Assembly: GCA_024693065.1 (NCBI GenBank) | Contig: JAILLP010000036.1 | Span: 1 to 64,000, forward strand | Origin: Paludibacteraceae bacterium | GTDB taxonomy: Bacteria; Bacteroidota; Bacteroidia; Bacteroidales; Paludibacteraceae | DNA: 64,000 bases | Direction of reading: 5' to 3' | Shown here: positions 52,269 through 60,702 of the stretch, piece after piece | How the letters are laid out: every line of letters begins with the position of its first letter | How positions within the stretch are numbered: position 1 is the first letter of the stretch | Notes under the pieces: model-generated | The model's input: only the letters and a program-made list of their open reading frames with translations | What the model was told of the DNA's origin: nothing | Database searches by the model: none | Program-made: the position numbers and the translations under genes

Positions 52269-53008
52269 AACTGACTTTCTTAGGAACAGGGACCTCGACA
52301 GGCGTCCCTTACATAGGCTGTAAATGTGCGGTGTGCAACTCATCCGACCCCAAGGACAACCGGTTGCGCTGCTCCGCCTTGCTGGAGACCGAAGGCAAGA
52401 AGATACTGTTGGACTGCGGTCCGGACTTCCGCCAGCAAGCCCTACGTGCGGGTCTCACCCACCTCGACATCATCCTGCTGACGCACAAGCACACCGATCA
52501 CGTGGGCGGACTGGACGATCTGCGCCCCTTCGGACGGGTACCGATCTATGCCAACAGATCCACCATCGCACACATCCACGAAGCCTATTCCTACTGTTTC
52601 GACAATGATTACAAGGGAATACCACAGATAGAGTTGCATCAGATACGCAACGAGAAGTTCACCACCTGCGGCATAGAGATCACACCCATACTGGCCTACC
52701 ACTACAAACTGCCCAACTTCGGCTACCGAATCGGCAATTTCGCCTATCTGACTGATTACAAAACGATTGAAGAGAGGGAAATAAAGAAACTGATGGGTCT
52801 GGATGTGCTGGTATTGGATGCTTTGCGCTACACGGAGCATTTCTCCCACGCCTCCGTCGGCGAGTCATTGGCGCTGGTGGAGCGCGTCAAGCCGAAAAGC
52901 GCCTACTTCGTCCATGCGAACCACGACATCGGACTGCACGAAACCGTGGAAGCCGCCCTACCGGAGAACGTCCATTTAGCCTATGATGGTCTAACGATTG
53001 AGTTTTAG
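52265..53008 (+). CDS. MBL-fold metallohydrolase (PhnP-like)
   Basis: A 247-residue enzyme with 'LTFLGTGTSTGVPYIGCKCAVCNSSD' (a PhnP-type Cys cluster C-x-C-x2-C), 'DIILLTHKHTDHVGGLDDLRPF' (H-x-H-x-D-H zinc site), 'AYHYKLPNFGYRIGNFAYLTDYK' and 'YFVHANHDIGLHE'. This is the PhnP-like family that hydrolyses cyclic phosphodiesters. The C-cluster may bind a structural zinc. The substrate here is unknown. It is translationally coupled to rsmF. Confidence 0.9.
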   Translation: MKLTFLGTGTSTGVPYIGCKCAVCNSSDPKDNRLRCSALLETEGKKILLDCGPDFRQQALRAGLTHLDIILLTHKHTDHVGGLDDLRPFGRVPIYANRSTIAHIHEAYSYCFDNDYKGIPQIELHQIRNEKFTTCGIEITPILAYHYKLPNFGYRIGNFAYLTDYKTIEEREIKKLMGLDVLVLDALRYTEHFSHASVGESLALVERVKPKSAYFVHANHDIGLHETVEAALPENVHLAYDGLTIEF

Positions 53009-53022
53009 GTAAATTTTTGCCA

Positions 53023-53334
53023 CTATTTCACGATGAAGATGTCCTCGTTGTGACGCTTCATGTAGTACTGCTCCCTGGCATATTTCTCCAGGCTCGCCTT
53101 GTCCGTCTTCATCTCCTCCATCTTCTTCTCACACTCCGCGATACCCTTCTTGTTCATGTTGATTTCACTGGTCAACTCCCTGATCTTCAGATCATACTGC
53201 AGGTAATTCGACACGCTGTTCTCATCGAGGAACGCCAGCCAAGCACAGCCCAAACAGAAGACCAGCAGGTATTTGCTGGAAAAAACCTTCTTGAGTACAA
53301 GGCCAATCTTCTTGAATATATCCTTTACTGACAT
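53023..53334 (-). CDS. Septum formation initiator protein (DivIC/FtsB-like)
   Basis: A 103-residue bitopic protein: short cytoplasmic part, one membrane helix ('KYLLVFCLGCAWLAFLDEN' ~21-39), then a coiled coil ('LKIRELTSEINMNKKGIAECEKKMEEMKTDKASLEKYAREQYYM') and a short tail. It matches DivIC/FtsB proteins that join FtsL and FtsQ in the divisome. Single gene; a perfect -7 element lies 21 bases upstream. It faces the MBL hydrolase gene tail to tail. Confidence 0.88.
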   Translation of the reverse strand: MSVKDIFKKIGLVLKKVFSSKYLLVFCLGCAWLAFLDENSVSNYLQYDLKIRELTSEINMNKKGIAECEKKMEEMKTDKASLEKYAREQYYMKRHNEDIFIVK

Positions 53335-53354
53335 GCTGCTCCTCCATTTTTCCG

Positions 53355-53362
53355 CAAATGTA
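53355..53362 (-). promoter_or_regulatory. -7 promoter element of the DivIC-like gene
   Basis: Minus-strand TACATTTG, perfect match, 21 bases before the start at 53334. Confidence 0.5.
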
Positions 53363-53473
53363 TGTTTTAGTTTCCGCTTTTGAAAATTTTCAAATCATTT
53401 TTTGGTCAATAGATGCGGGATTTTTACAATTCACAAAAGACAATCGCCATCCTTTCTTATTGCGAAAAATTTC

Positions 53474-53481
53474 TATATTTG
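53474..53481 (+). promoter_or_regulatory. -7 promoter element of the first YD-repeat gene
   Basis: TATATTTG, perfect match, 31 bases before the ATG at 53512. The same element and leader precede the third gene (56559-56566). Confidence 0.6.
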
Positions 53482-53492
53482 CTTATCACAGA

Positions 53493-53571
53493 TTTTAACC
53501 CTTCTTATCACATGAAAAAGATATTCATTCTTCTAACGCTTATCTGCATGGTCCATGCCGCTTTCGCCTGC
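53493..53571 (+). repeat. Duplicated leader and signal-peptide block (copy 1)
   Basis: 79 bases covering the leader and the first ~20 codons are repeated at 56578-56656 with a single visible mismatch. It marks a recent duplication or exchange between the first and third YD-repeat genes. Confidence 0.85.
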
Positions 53572-54849
53572 GAATTCTGCATCATCAGAAACCGCCTGCA
53601 CGACTACGGACAAATGATGGACGAGGAAGACTTCCGCACATACCGGTACAAGGGGAACGTGCAAAAAGTACAGATGGTCCAGACATACACTGGGCAAGAC
53701 GAACTTGGCAGGATGAAGATCGACACGTCAATCAGCGTGACACTGTCCTATGGCAAGGACAAAAAATGGATGTTGGTGGATGCGGCATGTGACGAATTTA
53801 AGCGTTACGAAAAGTACGAGAATATCAACGGGAAGAGGGTGTTAGTGGCAAGGGGGGATGAAAGCTCCCTTCAGGAGTATATCTATTCATGGAACGGCAA
53901 ACTATGCGCCTCCAAGTATCACAAAGCCTCAGAATGCACTAAAACGTACTACAACATCAACGAGAAGGATTCCCTCTCCATCATCTACGAGAAGAGGAGA
54001 AGTTCAAGGATGAGAAACGGACGCCATAGGCATTGGGACGATATGCTACGTGAAATAACAGGCTACGAGCTCTTTTTTTACGATAAGAACGGAAACGACA
54101 CAGCCATCGTATCCTATGACAAAGATTACAACGTCACACACCGCATCAGGAAGATCTATGACCCCCAAGGCCATCTGACGGAAATGTACGACGATGGTGT
54201 GCTGAAGGAATACCACCAATACGATTCGACGGGCAGGCTCGTGGCGGATTCCTCCCAAGGCGGGCAGGAAAATTATGAATACGAGGAAATAGACGAGGAA
54301 ACAGAGTCCGCCCACATGAAGGGGGATCTACCGGACACGACCATCACCTGCACGACATACGATTCCGACGGGAAAGCACTCTCCCGGACCGTCCATGTCA
54401 GATTCTGGGAGAAAACAAAGGCACGTTACACCTACAACAGGCGTGGACAACTGCTTTCCATCCAGACGAAGGATTGCCAAATCGAAGTGGATGACATGTC
54501 AGACTGGATTTGGAGACTCGAAGCCGACAAGATCAGATACAAATACGACAAGAAACACCGCCTTGTATCGGAGGTTTACTCCTGTGGGAAGAATATTGTG
54601 CGCCAATTCACCTACTATTACGATGCGGACGGACATTTGGTGGAAGGAACGATAGAGACCAACTTCCCTACCAACGCATCCAAATCTGATGAAGAGAGAA
54701 GAGGGAAATACCCGGAAGCGAATATCGTCACCATCCGATACGACGAAAAAGGGAACATGATCGAGGGAAGAAGGAAATTCAAGAAAAACGGTAAAATCGA
54801 GGAAGTGAAAGGCGGGTTGTTCTTTCGCTACACCTACTACGACGAGTAG
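53512..54849 (+). CDS. Secreted YD-repeat-like protein 1
   Basis: A 445-residue protein from the ATG at 53512 (signal MKKIFILLTLICMVHAAFAC, Cys after AFA, so perhaps a lipoprotein). The body is a chain of YD/RHS-type beta units: 'FYDKNGNDTAIVSYDKDYNVTHRIRKIYDPQGHLTEMY', 'YHQYDSTGRLVADSS', 'TTYDSDGKALSRTV', 'YTYNRRGQLLSIQTKD', 'YKYDKKHRLVSEV', 'YYDADGHLVEGTI', 'RYDEKGNMIEGRR', ending 'FRYTYYDE'. It has no RHS core peptide and no toxin tail. It may bind at the surface. First of three tandem paralogues. Confidence 0.8.
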   Translation: MKKIFILLTLICMVHAAFACEFCIIRNRLHDYGQMMDEEDFRTYRYKGNVQKVQMVQTYTGQDELGRMKIDTSISVTLSYGKDKKWMLVDAACDEFKRYEKYENINGKRVLVARGDESSLQEYIYSWNGKLCASKYHKASECTKTYYNINEKDSLSIIYEKRRSSRMRNGRHRHWDDMLREITGYELFFYDKNGNDTAIVSYDKDYNVTHRIRKIYDPQGHLTEMYDDGVLKEYHQYDSTGRLVADSSQGGQENYEYEEIDEETESAHMKGDLPDTTITCTTYDSDGKALSRTVHVRFWEKTKARYTYNRRGQLLSIQTKDCQIEVDDMSDWIWRLEADKIRYKYDKKHRLVSEVYSCGKNIVRQFTYYYDADGHLVEGTIETNFPTNASKSDEERRGKYPEANIVTIRYDEKGNMIEGRRKFKKNGKIEEVKGGLFFRYTYYDE

Positions 54850-54920
54850 AATTTCCCTTTCCGAAACAGTGTGTGCGACATCCATCCTCAAACATCATTT
54901 TTAACCTATACAGAAGTCAT

Positions 54921-56513
54921 ATGAAGAACCTAATTTCGACCATCATATTTATCCTGACATCCACAGCCATCGCTAGTGCTTGTGGCCAATGCGTCGTAAA
55001 AGAACACATGAACGAATTTGGATTCGGATATAATAACGACAGCCATAATGCACACCAACACAAAGGGAAAGTGAAGATGTTCCATATGTCATGGGGGCAT
55101 GAAAACCCCGAATTTTGCTCATACCTGTTTTATGACAGAGACCAGGATTTAATATTGGAGGATCACCGCATCGGGGAAGTGAGTTTCTACAAAAGATACA
55201 TAAAAATCAATGGGAAGATAAAACTAGCAGAAAAAATAGATCGTGGTGGATTTTCATCAGAGTACATCTATTCAGAGGATGGCAAGCTCTTAACTTCCAG
55301 AGTTCAATCCGTCGCCGGAATAATAGAATACTTCTTTCTCGACAACGGGAAAGAATACCTCTCAAGGAAATCCGCCAGCCCTCTTCAAAACAAAAAAATC
55401 AGTTATAAGTATACCTACTACGACCAGAACGGGAACGACACTGCCATCGTCTTTGAAGATAAAAATTACAACATCACACATCGCACCAGGAAGATATATA
55501 ACCAGCAAGGGCATCTGACGGAGGTGTACGAAAATGACTCGCTAACTGAGTATTACAAATTCGATTCGGCAGGCTTACCAATAACCGACTCTTGCAAGAT
55601 GAACCGAGATATAAGTTTCGAACGCGAGGAAGCGGGAGGGAAGGCAACGTATGAGTACTATAAAGGTGCCCTATCGAGCATCACACGCTACGATGCGAAA
55701 GGAAATAAGATTTACCTCAAGAACTCTTCCATAGAGCGCTTCACGAAATATGACGAAAAGCATAGAATAACAGAAGAGAAAACGAACCATTACGGCGAGG
55801 ATGGCTCCATCTATTATATTGATGTTGAGACAAGGAGATACAGCGATTCCAGCGATGACAAAGCAGAGTTGTTGCAAGAGTCCCGCATGAGATATAAAAA
55901 AGGCACGCTGGTTAGCATTAAGAGCTGGGAAATATCCCGCAACCAGCAGGAAGAGATTCTCACGGAGATGGAGGGGGATAAAAATGATCCCGTCACGGGA
56001 AAGCTACGAATCGACACGACCGTCACCCGCACGACGTACGGTTCCGACGGCAGGGTCCTGCTCCGTAAGATATCCGTCAACTCCAAAGTGAAGTACATAG
56101 ACCGTTACACCTACAACGGCAGAGAACAATTGCTCTCCATCCAATCCAACGGCCGCCATAGAACGTCGGAACATGTGAAGGATTACATATGGGACACAGA
56201 GACCGACAAAGTGACCTATCAGTACGACGGGAAGCACCGCCTCATATCTGAGGTAACCACCTGCGGGAAACGAATCGTGAAACAGATCGCCTACCGCTAC
56301 GATGCCGCCAACCATCTGATTTCGGAGGTGACGAAAACACCCGATGAATATTACGAGGATGGAACCGAAATCCCAGTGACGGAGGTCGTCACCATGCTTT
56401 ACGATAAGATCGGGAACCCAACAGAGAGAACAATCAGCTATATGAAAGGTTCCAAAAACTTATATGAAGAAAAAATTTTCCTTCGTTACATCTACTACGA
56501 CGACGAGGAATAA
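54921..56513 (+). CDS. Secreted YD-repeat-like protein 2
   Basis: A 530-residue protein from the ATG at 54921: signal MKNLISTIIFILTSTAIASAC, with Cys as in the other two. YD units match those of proteins 1 and 3: 'YTYYDQNGNDTAIVFEDKNYNITHRTRKIYNQQGHLTEVY', 'YYKFDSAGLPITDSCKMNRD', 'RYDAKGNKIYLKNSS', 'YTYNGREQLLSIQSN', 'YQYDGKHRLISEVTTC', 'YRYDAANHLISEVT', and 'LRYIYYDDEE' at the end. A block at ~55517-55637 is nearly identical in DNA to 57231-57352 in gene 3. Its start is 71 bases after gene 1's stop. Confidence 0.8.
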   Translation: MKNLISTIIFILTSTAIASACGQCVVKEHMNEFGFGYNNDSHNAHQHKGKVKMFHMSWGHENPEFCSYLFYDRDQDLILEDHRIGEVSFYKRYIKINGKIKLAEKIDRGGFSSEYIYSEDGKLLTSRVQSVAGIIEYFFLDNGKEYLSRKSASPLQNKKISYKYTYYDQNGNDTAIVFEDKNYNITHRTRKIYNQQGHLTEVYENDSLTEYYKFDSAGLPITDSCKMNRDISFEREEAGGKATYEYYKGALSSITRYDAKGNKIYLKNSSIERFTKYDEKHRITEEKTNHYGEDGSIYYIDVETRRYSDSSDDKAELLQESRMRYKKGTLVSIKSWEISRNQQEEILTEMEGDKNDPVTGKLRIDTTVTRTTYGSDGRVLLRKISVNSKVKYIDRYTYNGREQLLSIQSNGRHRTSEHVKDYIWDTETDKVTYQYDGKHRLISEVTTCGKRIVKQIAYRYDAANHLISEVTKTPDEYYEDGTEIPVTEVVTMLYDKIGNPTERTISYMKGSKNLYEEKIFLRYIYYDDEE

Positions 56514-56536
56514 GGACTCAATGCAAGGACTCCTTC

Positions 56537-56566
56537 TTGATATATTACAGATAAATCCTATATTTG
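56537..56566 (+). promoter_or_regulatory. Promoter of the third YD-repeat gene
   Basis: -33 TTG at 56537-56539 and -7 TATATTTG at 56559-56566, with 19 bases between; both perfect. Confidence 0.65.
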
Positions 56567-56577
56567 CTTAATACCAA

Positions 56578-56656
56578 TTTTAACCCTTCTTATCACATGA
56601 AAAAGATATTCATTCTTCTAACGCTTATCTGCATGGTCCATGCTGCTTTCGCCTGC
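56578..56656 (+). repeat. Duplicated leader and signal-peptide block (copy 2)
   Basis: Matches 53493-53571 with one visible mismatch (a synonymous change). See copy 1. Confidence 0.85.
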
Positions 56657-58147
56657 ATGTATTGTGCATTCGGCCGCGGAACTTTTGATTACAAGTACAA
56701 AGGGAATGTCATGTCGGCAGATGGTGTCACATACACTTCGAGCTATAAGGACGGCAAAGAAAAGATAGACACCTTCCATTTCTTCAGGTCTTATGACAAA
56801 CAGCAAAAGTGTCTCGTATGGAGTGACAACAGTAAAGGAGGATTCCTATTCTATAGGTTTGGTGTATTCAACGGCAAATGGAAACCTGTTGAAATGAGGA
56901 ATAACAACCTCGACAAAACAGACGAGGAATACGTTTACTCGGAGGATGGCAAGCTAATTGAGACCCGTCGTTGGGTTGACCGTGTCATATCGTCCAACCG
57001 TCGATCGGGGGATGGCAAGAAGCCTATTGAGACTCGTCAGGGCTGGAAAACCTATTATAATTCAGACGAAAAGGAATACTGCAGCATATTCTATAGTCGT
57101 CCCAATTTCATCTCAAAATACAAATACACCTACTATGACCAAAGAGGAAACGACACAGCCATTATCTCCATCGACAGAACAAACAATACCACCCATCGTA
57201 CAAAAAAGATCTACAATTCAAAAGGTTATCTGACGGAGGTATATGAAAATGACTCATTGACTGAATATTATAAATACGATTCGGCAGGCTTACCAATAGC
57301 CGACTCTTGCAAGATGAACCGCGATATAAGTTTCGAACGCGAGGAAGCGGGCTTGAAAACAAGGTATGAGTACTATAACGGTGCCCTATCGCGCATCACA
57401 CGTTACGACGCAAAGGAAAATGAGATATACTACAAGGACTTAGACAGATACGAAGAGTGTTTCATGAAATATGACGAAAATAACAAAATAACAGAACGCA
57501 AAACGAATCGCTACAATAAAGTAAATATAGCATTGTACGAAAAGAGCGACAACATTGATCTCCCTGATGGCTACATGACCTATAGGCATGACACATTGAT
57601 CGGCATCAACAGCACAAAAGTAACCCGCACGCAAAACGAAGAGATCATCACGGAGATTGATGGGGAGGAGGAAGATGGAAAGTTCAACCCCGACACCACC
57701 ATCACCCGCACCACCTTCGATTCCAACGGCAATATCTTAAGCAAGAAAGAATTTAAGAATTCCAAGCTGGTGAACCATATCAAATACACCTACAGCAAAC
57801 AAAGGAAACTACTTTCCATACAATCTGAGGAGAGTCTCACAGAGCTTCCTGATGAATTCAACAAAGAAAACACATGGGAAGAAAGACTGACATACAACAA
57901 AATAGTATACAAATACGACAAACAAAACCATCTCCATTCGGTGAACGTACTGGATGGCAAAACCATTAAGCTCTCTGGTTATTACGCCAACGACCGCCTC
58001 GTCACCGTAAGGGAAACGACGGACAATGGCACCCAAATCCTAACGACATACACCTACGATTCTGTCGGCAATATTACCGAACGGATAAAAAATTCAGAGG
58101 GAGTTGAGTCGATAACAAAGACGACGTTCGTTTACTACGACGAGTAG
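56597..58147 (+). CDS. Secreted YD-repeat-like protein 3
   Basis: A 516-residue protein from the ATG at 56597; its signal is the same as that of protein 1 (MKKIFILLTLICMVHAAFAC). YD units include 'YTYYDQRGNDTAIISIDRTNNTTHRTKKIYNSKGYLTEVY', 'YYKYDSAGLPIADSCKMNRD', 'RYDAKENEIYYKD', 'TFDSNGNILSKKEF', 'YTYSKQRKLLSIQSEE', 'YKYDKQNHLHSVNV', and 'TTFVYYDE'. The N-terminus follows gene 1 and the middle follows gene 2, so the gene is a mosaic. A terminator-like hairpin lies about 25 bases after the stop. Confidence 0.8.
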   Translation: MKKIFILLTLICMVHAAFACMYCAFGRGTFDYKYKGNVMSADGVTYTSSYKDGKEKIDTFHFFRSYDKQQKCLVWSDNSKGGFLFYRFGVFNGKWKPVEMRNNNLDKTDEEYVYSEDGKLIETRRWVDRVISSNRRSGDGKKPIETRQGWKTYYNSDEKEYCSIFYSRPNFISKYKYTYYDQRGNDTAIISIDRTNNTTHRTKKIYNSKGYLTEVYENDSLTEYYKYDSAGLPIADSCKMNRDISFEREEAGLKTRYEYYNGALSRITRYDAKENEIYYKDLDRYEECFMKYDENNKITERKTNRYNKVNIALYEKSDNIDLPDGYMTYRHDTLIGINSTKVTRTQNEEIITEIDGEEEDGKFNPDTTITRTTFDSNGNILSKKEFKNSKLVNHIKYTYSKQRKLLSIQSEESLTELPDEFNKENTWEERLTYNKIVYKYDKQNHLHSVNVLDGKTIKLSGYYANDRLVTVRETTDNGTQILTTYTYDSVGNITERIKNSEGVESITKTTFVYYDE

Positions 58148-58172
58148 GGCAAGAGGGATGACCACACCCATC

Positions 58173-58216
58173 CACCTGCCTAGATCACAAGTCGAAGCAG
58201 GTGAAATCCTCCTTTC
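58173..58216 (+). terminator. Terminator after the YD-repeat genes
   Basis: Stem CACCTGC / GCAGGTG followed by a T/C-rich tail, 26 bases after the stop. Confidence 0.55.
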
Positions 58217-58262
58217 TTTTCTGAAAAGCGTTCATAATGCGAGCCATTTGGGAGGAATTTTG

Positions 58263-58270
58263 TACTTTTG
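58263..58270 (+). promoter_or_regulatory. -7 promoter element of the Y1 transposase-like gene
   Basis: TACTTTTG, perfect match, 30 bases before the ATG at 58301. Confidence 0.45.
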
Positions 58271-58300
58271 CGAAAAATCTAATGTTTTGAAATACCTGTA

Positions 58301-59449
58301 ATGATGAATTCATCCTATCGTCCACGCAATCCCGGCCACGATTATTACGGCAAGGGTGTCTATCTCATCACGTTGGTGGTGAGAGGGAGGGAACCGTTGC
58401 TTGCGTCGTTCACGTCTGAGGGTGGCTACGAGAAGCTCGTCCCGACAGCGCTTGGGGGAGAACTGCTCCTGTTCTGGGGCCAGACCGCTGAGCGGCAAGC
58501 GGCGCATGGCAACCGTGTGGTGACACACGCCTGCGTATGCATGCCCGACCATTTCCACGGGGTGATCGAGGTGCTGGAACCCATGCAGTGGAATTTGGGG
58601 GATATCATGCAGGCGTTCAAGGCGGCTTGCACTAGTAGGTGGTGGCAACAACAAGGGCTCCCATCCGCTATCAACCGTCCGTTAACGGACATATGCGAGA
58701 GCCCCACCACCCCGTCTTGGCTGCGCATGAAAGCCCAGAAATACAAAAACGAGAGCGAGCTCATTCGCAACCTATCCAAATATCGAAGGCAAGAATACTA
58801 CACCCTAGTAGGGCGTGAGCGCCGCCCCCTGTTCGACGACAACTACGACGACACGGTCTGCATCGACGAGCGGCACCGAGCCGCGATGATCGCCTATGTG
58901 CAGGACAACCCACGTCGCGCACTCTTGCGACGAGCCATACCCGACGTGATGAGACGATGTCTTCATGTGCGGTTGGCGGGACGAAGCTATGGCGCATTTG
59001 GCAACCTCTTCCTGTTACGGTGGGCCCGTAGGATACAGGTGCAGTGCCACCGCAAGCATCCCACGGCCGGGCAACCCTACGAGGAAACGGCCGACTATGC
59101 CCGCCAGCACGACCGATGGGTGGCAGCCATCCTTGAGGGCTCCACGGTGATTGTGACGCCCGGCATCTCCCGTGGCGAACTGCAGATGAAAAACGAATGC
59201 TTGGAGAAGGGTTATCCGCTCATCCACATACAGAAAGAACCCATCACTCCCTATTGGAAACCCGAGCGACAACGCTTCGACGCCTGCGCCAACGGCAGTC
59301 TGCTCATCCTTGCGCCTTGGGGACTCGACCAAATGCCGGATGTGGACGGTGTCCCTTCCGATAGCGATTACAGCTGTTTCCATAACATGAACCACCTGGC
59401 AGAGGAGATTTGTTCGTTTATGGGAGAGGCTAAAATTATTAGGAGGTGA
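58301..59449 (+). CDS. Y1 (REP-associated) transposase-like protein with an extra C-terminal domain
   Basis: A 382-residue protein. The first ~210 residues are a Y1_Tnp/RAYT domain with 'VYLITLVVRGREPLL', HUH metal site 'HACVCMPDHFHGVI' (His84, His86) and 'MIAYVQDNPRRALLR'. The C-terminal ~140 residues ('AAILEGSTVIVTPGISRGELQMKNECLEKGYPLIHIQKEPITPYWKPE...LLILAPW') resemble a Rossmann-type DprA/LOG-like nucleotide-binding fold. No terminal inverted repeats or flanking REP pairs were found by eye, and GC is like the core genome, so it is probably a domesticated, vertically kept protein rather than an active element. Confidence 0.8.
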   Translation: MMNSSYRPRNPGHDYYGKGVYLITLVVRGREPLLASFTSEGGYEKLVPTALGGELLLFWGQTAERQAAHGNRVVTHACVCMPDHFHGVIEVLEPMQWNLGDIMQAFKAACTSRWWQQQGLPSAINRPLTDICESPTTPSWLRMKAQKYKNESELIRNLSKYRRQEYYTLVGRERRPLFDDNYDDTVCIDERHRAAMIAYVQDNPRRALLRRAIPDVMRRCLHVRLAGRSYGAFGNLFLLRWARRIQVQCHRKHPTAGQPYEETADYARQHDRWVAAILEGSTVIVTPGISRGELQMKNECLEKGYPLIHIQKEPITPYWKPERQRFDACANGSLLILAPWGLDQMPDVDGVPSDSDYSCFHNMNHLAEEICSFMGEAKIIRR

Positions 59450-59555
59450 GAAAGGGTATTTCTCTATTTATTACAGGGAGGGGAAGCATATCTCGGGATT
59501 TCTCATCCGAATTCATACCCGACCAATCTCCACAACCGACTCCCCTCCCCCAACG

Positions 59556-59589
59556 AAAAAAGCGGACAGGGATATACCCCGCCCGCTTT
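59556..59589 (-). terminator. Terminator after mdh
   Basis: Minus-strand stem AAAGCGG / CCGCTTT with inner GGG/CCC and a T-run, 25 bases after the mdh stop. Confidence 0.85.
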
Positions 59590-59613
59590 CCTATATCGAA
59601 TCCAATCCTAGGA

Positions 59614-60606
59614 TTAGAGGTTCGCGTTGTATTTCTTCCAGTCAGCGACTGCAGGAAGAACGCCCATGCCGATCACCTCGTCACGCATCTTGCAAAGGTG
59701 CTCGTAAGAAGCGTCCAAAGCCTTCTTCTCATCAGCTGAGAGGTTAGCCTCCGTGTAAGAAACACCGTTCTCGTCGATGGTTGACTTCATGGCCATACAT
59801 ACGTTCTTGTAACCATACATGCCGTCCTTTACGAAGCAGCCTGCAGGCAAAGTGAACTTCTTGCCACCCATAGCAGCCTCGATCATCTCGATAGCCACAT
59901 ATGCAGGGCTCAAGTTAGAAGAACGTCCACGAAGAGCGATGATGTTAGAACCGCCTTGGATAGTCTTTTGCTTGATCTCCTCGAACTTGTCAGCTGGGAT
60001 GTTGTACTTAGAAAGAGGCTTGCCCATTACCATCACGTCTGAAGTTACAGGGACCATCTTCTCCCCGTGTCCACCCAACGTAGCGCAACCGCTAACCGCA
60101 TACTGAGGGATACCGAAGTACTTAGCCAACTCACTCTGAAGACGAGTAGAATCCAAACCAGCCAAAGTAGTCACTTGGTTAGGCTTCAAACCAGACTTAA
60201 CCAACACAACCAAACCAGTCACGTCAGCTGGGTTGAAGATAACGACGATGTGCTCGCACTTAGGACAATATTTCTTTACGTTGTCACCGAAGTCAGCAGC
60301 GATCTGAGCGTTGCCCTTCAAAAGGTCCTCACGGGTCATACCCTCCTTACGAGGAGCACCACCTGAAGAGATGATGAAAGAAGCGCCAGTCAAAGCCTCC
60401 TCCACATTGTCAGTGAACGTGAAGTTAACGCCCTCGAAACCGCAGTGACGCATTTCCTCGTAAACGCCCTCAAGACCCTTCAAATATGGATCGTAAAGCG
60501 TGATATTGTTTGTTAAACCCTTAACAGCGGCCAATTGAGCCATTGTAGAACCGATAGCACCAGCGGCACCAACGATAACCAATTTTTTGTTAGATAAGAA
60601 ACTCAT
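59614..60606 (-). CDS. mdh: Malate dehydrogenase
   Basis: A 330-residue NAD-dependent dehydrogenase of the malate/lactate family. Rossmann site 'KLVIVGAAGAIGSTMAQLAA', 'GGAPRKEGMTREDLLKGNAQI' (substrate-binding Arg loop), 'VVIFNPADVTGLVV', and 'TTLAGLDSTRLQSELAKYFGI' with 'GCATLGGHGEKMVPVTSD' carrying the active-site His (in GGHGEKM). It interconverts malate and oxaloacetate, part of fumarate/succinate metabolism in these anaerobes. Codon use is strongly biased, as for pfp. Single gene with -7 element at 60652. Confidence 0.95.
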   Translation of the reverse strand: MSFLSNKKLVIVGAAGAIGSTMAQLAAVKGLTNNITLYDPYLKGLEGVYEEMRHCGFEGVNFTFTDNVEEALTGASFIISSGGAPRKEGMTREDLLKGNAQIAADFGDNVKKYCPKCEHIVVIFNPADVTGLVVLVKSGLKPNQVTTLAGLDSTRLQSELAKYFGIPQYAVSGCATLGGHGEKMVPVTSDVMVMGKPLSKYNIPADKFEEIKQKTIQGGSNIIALRGRSSNLSPAYVAIEMIEAAMGGKKFTLPAGCFVKDGMYGYKNVCMAMKSTIDENGVSYTEANLSADEKKALDASYEHLCKMRDEVIGMGVLPAVADWKKYNANL

Positions 60607-60651
60607 ACTATAATTGTTTTTTAAAAGAATTTATCGCATTACAATTTTACG

Positions 60652-60659
60652 CAAAGTTA
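60652..60659 (-). promoter_or_regulatory. -7 promoter element of mdh
   Basis: Minus-strand TAACTTTG, perfect match, 46 bases before the start at 60606. Confidence 0.55.
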
Positions 60660-60702
60660 AAAAATAAATCACTTCGCGCATACATTGTGAAGGGGTAATA
60701 TC

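Noticed and set aside
53512..58147. RHS/YD toxins with immunity proteins
   Set aside because: The proteins lack the RHS core sequence and a variable toxin end, and no small immunity-like gene lies between them.
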